A DNA stretch of 15,009 bases, from assembly GCA_036491415.1 (NCBI GenBank), contig DASXCC010000007.1:1-15009 (forward strand). The letters are read 5' to 3'. Within the stretch, counting starts at the first letter, position 1; every line of letters begins with the position of its first letter. The notes under the pieces were generated by a model, which was not told the DNA's origin, ran no database searches, and saw only the letters and a program-made list of their open reading frames with translations. The position numbers and the translations under genes were made by a program. This document shows positions 13,410-15,009 of the stretch, piece by piece. The DNA comes from JAICKN01 sp036491415. GTDB taxonomy: Bacteria > Acidobacteriota > Terriglobia > Terriglobales > Acidobacteriaceae.

Positions 13410-13430
13410 ATCGCGAATAGATTTCGCAAT
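13410..13430 (-). other. Leader hairpin ahead of the secreted-protein gene
   Basis: In the - strand transcript ATTGCGAA can pair with TTCGCGAT over a 5-base loop (8 pairs, one G-U). It ends about 16 bases before the Shine-Dalgarno. The function is unknown. Confidence 0.3.
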
Positions 13431-13472
13431 CCAGCCTTTGCAAATTTTCAATGGATCGACTTTCAGCAATCT

Positions 13473-13500
13473 TGTCATCCTGAGCGCAGCGGAGTCCCTC
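13473..13500 (+). repeat. TGTCATCCTGAGCG-type intergenic repeat, copy 3
   Basis: TGTCATCCTGAGCGCAGCGG followed by AGTCCCTC. It lies between the phosphatase and secreted-protein genes. It shares the TGTCATCC head and the GCGCAGCG core with the copy at 6472. Confidence 0.65.
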
Positions 13501-13535
13501 CCACAGCGATAAGGCCCATTGCCCTTGCAAGTCAA

Positions 13536-13985
13536 CTACTTCCCTGCCTCAACTTGCTCCAAAAACTTCTCCACGCTCTCCACATACACATCCGCGAAAT
13601 CCGCAACTGGACGCCGCACCTGGATCAATTGTTTCGCATCCTGCAAATCCCACCCAATCGAGCAAAGCACCGCCAGAGTCATCATTGGTGCGCGATGAAC
13701 TCCCGCCGCACAATGAATAAAAAGCTTCGTATTCCCTTCATCCAGGACCGTGCGCGCAAAATCTACTCCGCGCTGCAACAAGGATGCCGGCTTGAATTCA
13801 AAATCGTCTTCGGTCGGGTTCCACAGCACATCAATCCCATGTGGCTGCGCTAAAGCAGTGTCATCGAACTCGATTTGCATATCGATGATGTGCGTCACTC
13901 CCGACCGCGCTACTTCCACCATATTTTCAGCCGACCTAATTCCGCCACCTACAGCGATTCGGCCGGTCAACCATGTCATGTCCAT
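13536..13985 (-). CDS. Dual-specificity-type protein phosphatase
   Basis: The 149-residue protein is the size of a single cysteine-based phosphatase domain. The P-loop HCAAGVHRA has the catalytic Cys92 and Arg98 of the HCxxGxxR signature. WNPTEDDFEF (56-65) offers Asp60/Asp61 as the general acid. IRSAENM..SGVTHIIDMQIEFDD near the N-terminus is typical of the DSP fold. Such enzymes remove phosphate from Tyr/Ser/Thr of proteins, or sometimes from other substrates; the substrate here is unknown. After Arg98 the usual Ser/Thr is replaced by Ala99. No signal peptide or membrane segment is present, so it is cytoplasmic. Starts at ATG 13985 or ATG 13979 are both possible, and neither has a clear ribosome site. 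The next gene leftward begins about 150 bases later, and leftward readthrough would meet the terminator at 13371-13344. Confidence 0.88.
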   Translation of the reverse strand: MDMTWLTGRIAVGGGIRSAENMVEVARSGVTHIIDMQIEFDDTALAQPHGIDVLWNPTEDDFEFKPASLLQRGVDFARTVLDEGNTKLFIHCAAGVHRAPMMTLAVLCSIGWDLQDAKQLIQVRRPVADFADVYVESVEKFLEQVEAGK

Positions 13986-14036
13986 TCGTGCGGCTCGCGG
14001 TCAAAATTTCGGATAACGCTACATCGCTAATCTATT

Positions 14037-14390
14037 TCATTCTACGGCATCGTCGATCGTCGGATTTCCGTTGGCACTGGCGGGAATCCCCGGAGTAGCA
14101 TCTGTCATCCCCAGACGCTGAAGCAAAATTTTTGCCAACGAATCATCTTGTTCTGGTTCCGTATCTTCAGTTCCAGGGAACAAACCCACCATTTCAAATA
14201 AATATTTCATCGCAGCAAAATGTCCGCTTTTCGCCTCAGCGACTGTGCACTCCACCATGGGCAATGCTTCCCGCCTTACCAGAGCTTCTATTTCGCCTCG
14301 CAATTCACGGACATTTTTCGACCCGCGCAATTCCCTCTGCTTACCCACTTTTTGTTTCGATGCGCGCTGAATCGTGCTGACTCTCTTCAT
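14037..14390 (-). CDS. Small protein of unknown function next to a sigma-like gene
   Basis: I do not recognise a named family. The 117 residues have a basic N-terminus (about 1-27: KRVSTIQRASKQKVGKQREL..), then a predicted helical core (ELRGEIEALVRREALPMVECTVAEAKSGHFAAMKYLFEMVGLFPG, about 29-73), and an acidic, low-complexity tail with DDSLAKILLQRLGM (81-94). From memory, similar proteins with an 'AMKYLFEM-GLFP' core occur beside the sigma-like gene in other Acidobacteriota; that needs a search. The basic N-terminus and small size would fit a DNA-binding or adaptor protein. Start at ATG 14390 with a weak AAAGAG upstream. It lies 133 bases from the sigma-like gene and 51 from the phosphatase gene, all on the same strand. 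Confidence 0.7.
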   Translation of the reverse strand: MKRVSTIQRASKQKVGKQRELRGSKNVRELRGEIEALVRREALPMVECTVAEAKSGHFAAMKYLFEMVGLFPGTEDTEPEQDDSLAKILLQRLGMTDATPGIPASANGNPTIDDAVE

Positions 14391-14429
14391 CTCTTTATTC
14401 TTTATCGGATCACTTCCGCAAATAAATTA

Positions 14430-14450
14430 GGGCGCGCTGCATGCACGCCC
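14430..14450 (-). other. GC-rich hairpin between the sigma-like and small-protein genes
   Basis: In the leftward transcript GGGCGTGC pairs with GCGCGCCC over an ATGCA loop (8 pairs, one G-U). The following TAATTTATTTG is AT-rich but not a clean T run. It is a weak terminator candidate or a leader structure. Nearby, TCACTTGTGA (14464-14473) is a short palindrome. Confidence 0.35.
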
Positions 14451-14523
14451 CAAAATATTTTTCTCACTTGTGAAACCAGAATAGCAAACGCACAAAACGA
14501 AAAGGGACATTGTCTCTAATTTT

Positions 14524-15009
14524 TTATCCCCTGCACATTGAACTACTTATCGCATCCACCACAGCTTCCGGCTCTTGACAGCTTTCGGAGGGCTCCTTCG
14601 CAGCATCTGGAAAACGTCGCAATAGCCCTCCCTCCAGAAAAATCTCGCTCATGCGGTCCAGCGCCTCCGGAAATCGCCGCCCCACCGTCCGCCGCCAGCA
14701 CCCCAACAACTGCGCTGCTTCATCTTGCGTGTATTCCTGGAAAAGGATCCTGTGTATCAACCCTTGTTCGAAATCATCCAACTCATGCAACGCATGCTCC
14801 ACGTCATGGACAAAAATCACCGCATCTTCAAAAGTCCTCATCCGGTACGCGGTGACTTTTCCTCGGAACACCTCCCGGCCCATCAACGACGGCAATCGCC
14901 CTACTTCAATCGAAATCCGGAAATATCGGCGAAGCAGCGCCGCCGTTCTATCGCGATACATCCAGAGATCTGGATCATTCGAAACAAAATCTTCCTTCGA
15001 AACATTCGC
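14524..15009 (-). CDS. Sigma-70 region-4-like regulator, N-terminus outside window
   Basis: The frame is open through the right edge (visible upstream codons read ANVSKEDFVSNDPDLW before the ATG at 14961), so the gene is partial and at least 161 residues are visible. The segment HELDDFEQGLIHRILFQEYTQDEAAQLLGCWRRTVGRRFPEALDRMSEIFLEGGLL looks like a helix-turn-helix of sigma-70 region 4 type (QDEAAQLLGCWRRTVGRRF), which binds -35 DNA in sigma factors. A preceding EDAVIFVHDVEHAL links to YRDRTAALLRRYFRISIEVGRLPSLMGREVFRGKV. The C-terminal tail is polar and unconserved-looking. No region 2 is visible here. It could be a sigma-like or other HTH regulator rather than a true sigma factor. The Trp-Arg-Arg (CWRRTV) in the recognition helix is unusual. 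Confidence 0.75.
   Translation of the reverse strand, partial: ANVSKEDFVSNDPDLWMYRDRTAALLRRYFRISIEVGRLPSLMGREVFRGKVTAYRMRTFEDAVIFVHDVEHALHELDDFEQGLIHRILFQEYTQDEAAQLLGCWRRTVGRRFPEALDRMSEIFLEGGLLRRFPDAAKEPSESCQEPEAVVDAISSSMCRG

Overview
The window looks like a stretch of chromosome from a member of the Acidobacteriota, probably class Terriglobia (Koribacter/Sulfotelmatobacter-like). I infer this from the mid-50s GC look, the TGTCATCCTGAGCG-type repeats between genes, the style of the sigma-factor-like protein and its small partner at the right edge, and the secreted 'ISDTVF..DGIPAQGTLLISWP' protein. No tRNA, rRNA, CRISPR array, insertion sequence or prophage is visible. Most of the window is housekeeping DNA, with an accessory-looking right end from about 12.6 kb onward.

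Left part (1-3792). The C-terminal end of a LysM cell-wall protein is followed by a structured leader and a bipolar, acidic-then-lysine-rich histone-H1-like protein. A bidirectional terminator separates that gene from a convergent mutS2. mutS2 is divergent from hemB (5-aminolevulinate dehydratase, haem/tetrapyrrole synthesis), with only 79 bases between them.

Central part (3793-12629, all on the + strand). hemB, lpd (dihydrolipoamide dehydrogenase, E3), lipB (lipoyl octanoyltransferase), pdhA-like E1 alpha, a secreted protein of unknown function, pdhB-like E1 beta, a membrane-anchored cytochrome c, and a dihydrolipoamide acyltransferase (E2). Together these encode a complete 2-oxoacid dehydrogenase complex, most likely pyruvate dehydrogenase, plus the enzyme that starts lipoylation of E2. 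LipB places octanoate on the E2 lysine, E1 alpha/beta decarboxylate the 2-oxoacid, E2 transfers the acyl group to CoA and Lpd reoxidises the lipoyl arm. The unusual point is that two envelope proteins are interleaved: a secreted unknown between E1 alpha and E1 beta, and a cytochrome c between E1 beta and E2. Promoter-like sites precede lpd and the E2 gene, and a strong terminator closes the series.

Right part (12630-15009, all on the - strand). A small secreted protein resembling the N-terminal part of acidobacterial fibre/adhesin-like proteins, a dual-specificity-type protein phosphatase, a small conserved-looking protein of unknown function, and a sigma-70 region-4-like regulator that runs off the edge. 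The secreted-protein gene carries a perfect intrinsic terminator inside its first 14 codons, which I consider the most interesting regulatory signal here. Other points worth a second look are a lipB in-frame insertion that contains a degenerate copy of the intergenic repeat, and a perfect 15-base tandem duplication over the stop/start junction between E1 alpha and the secreted unknown.
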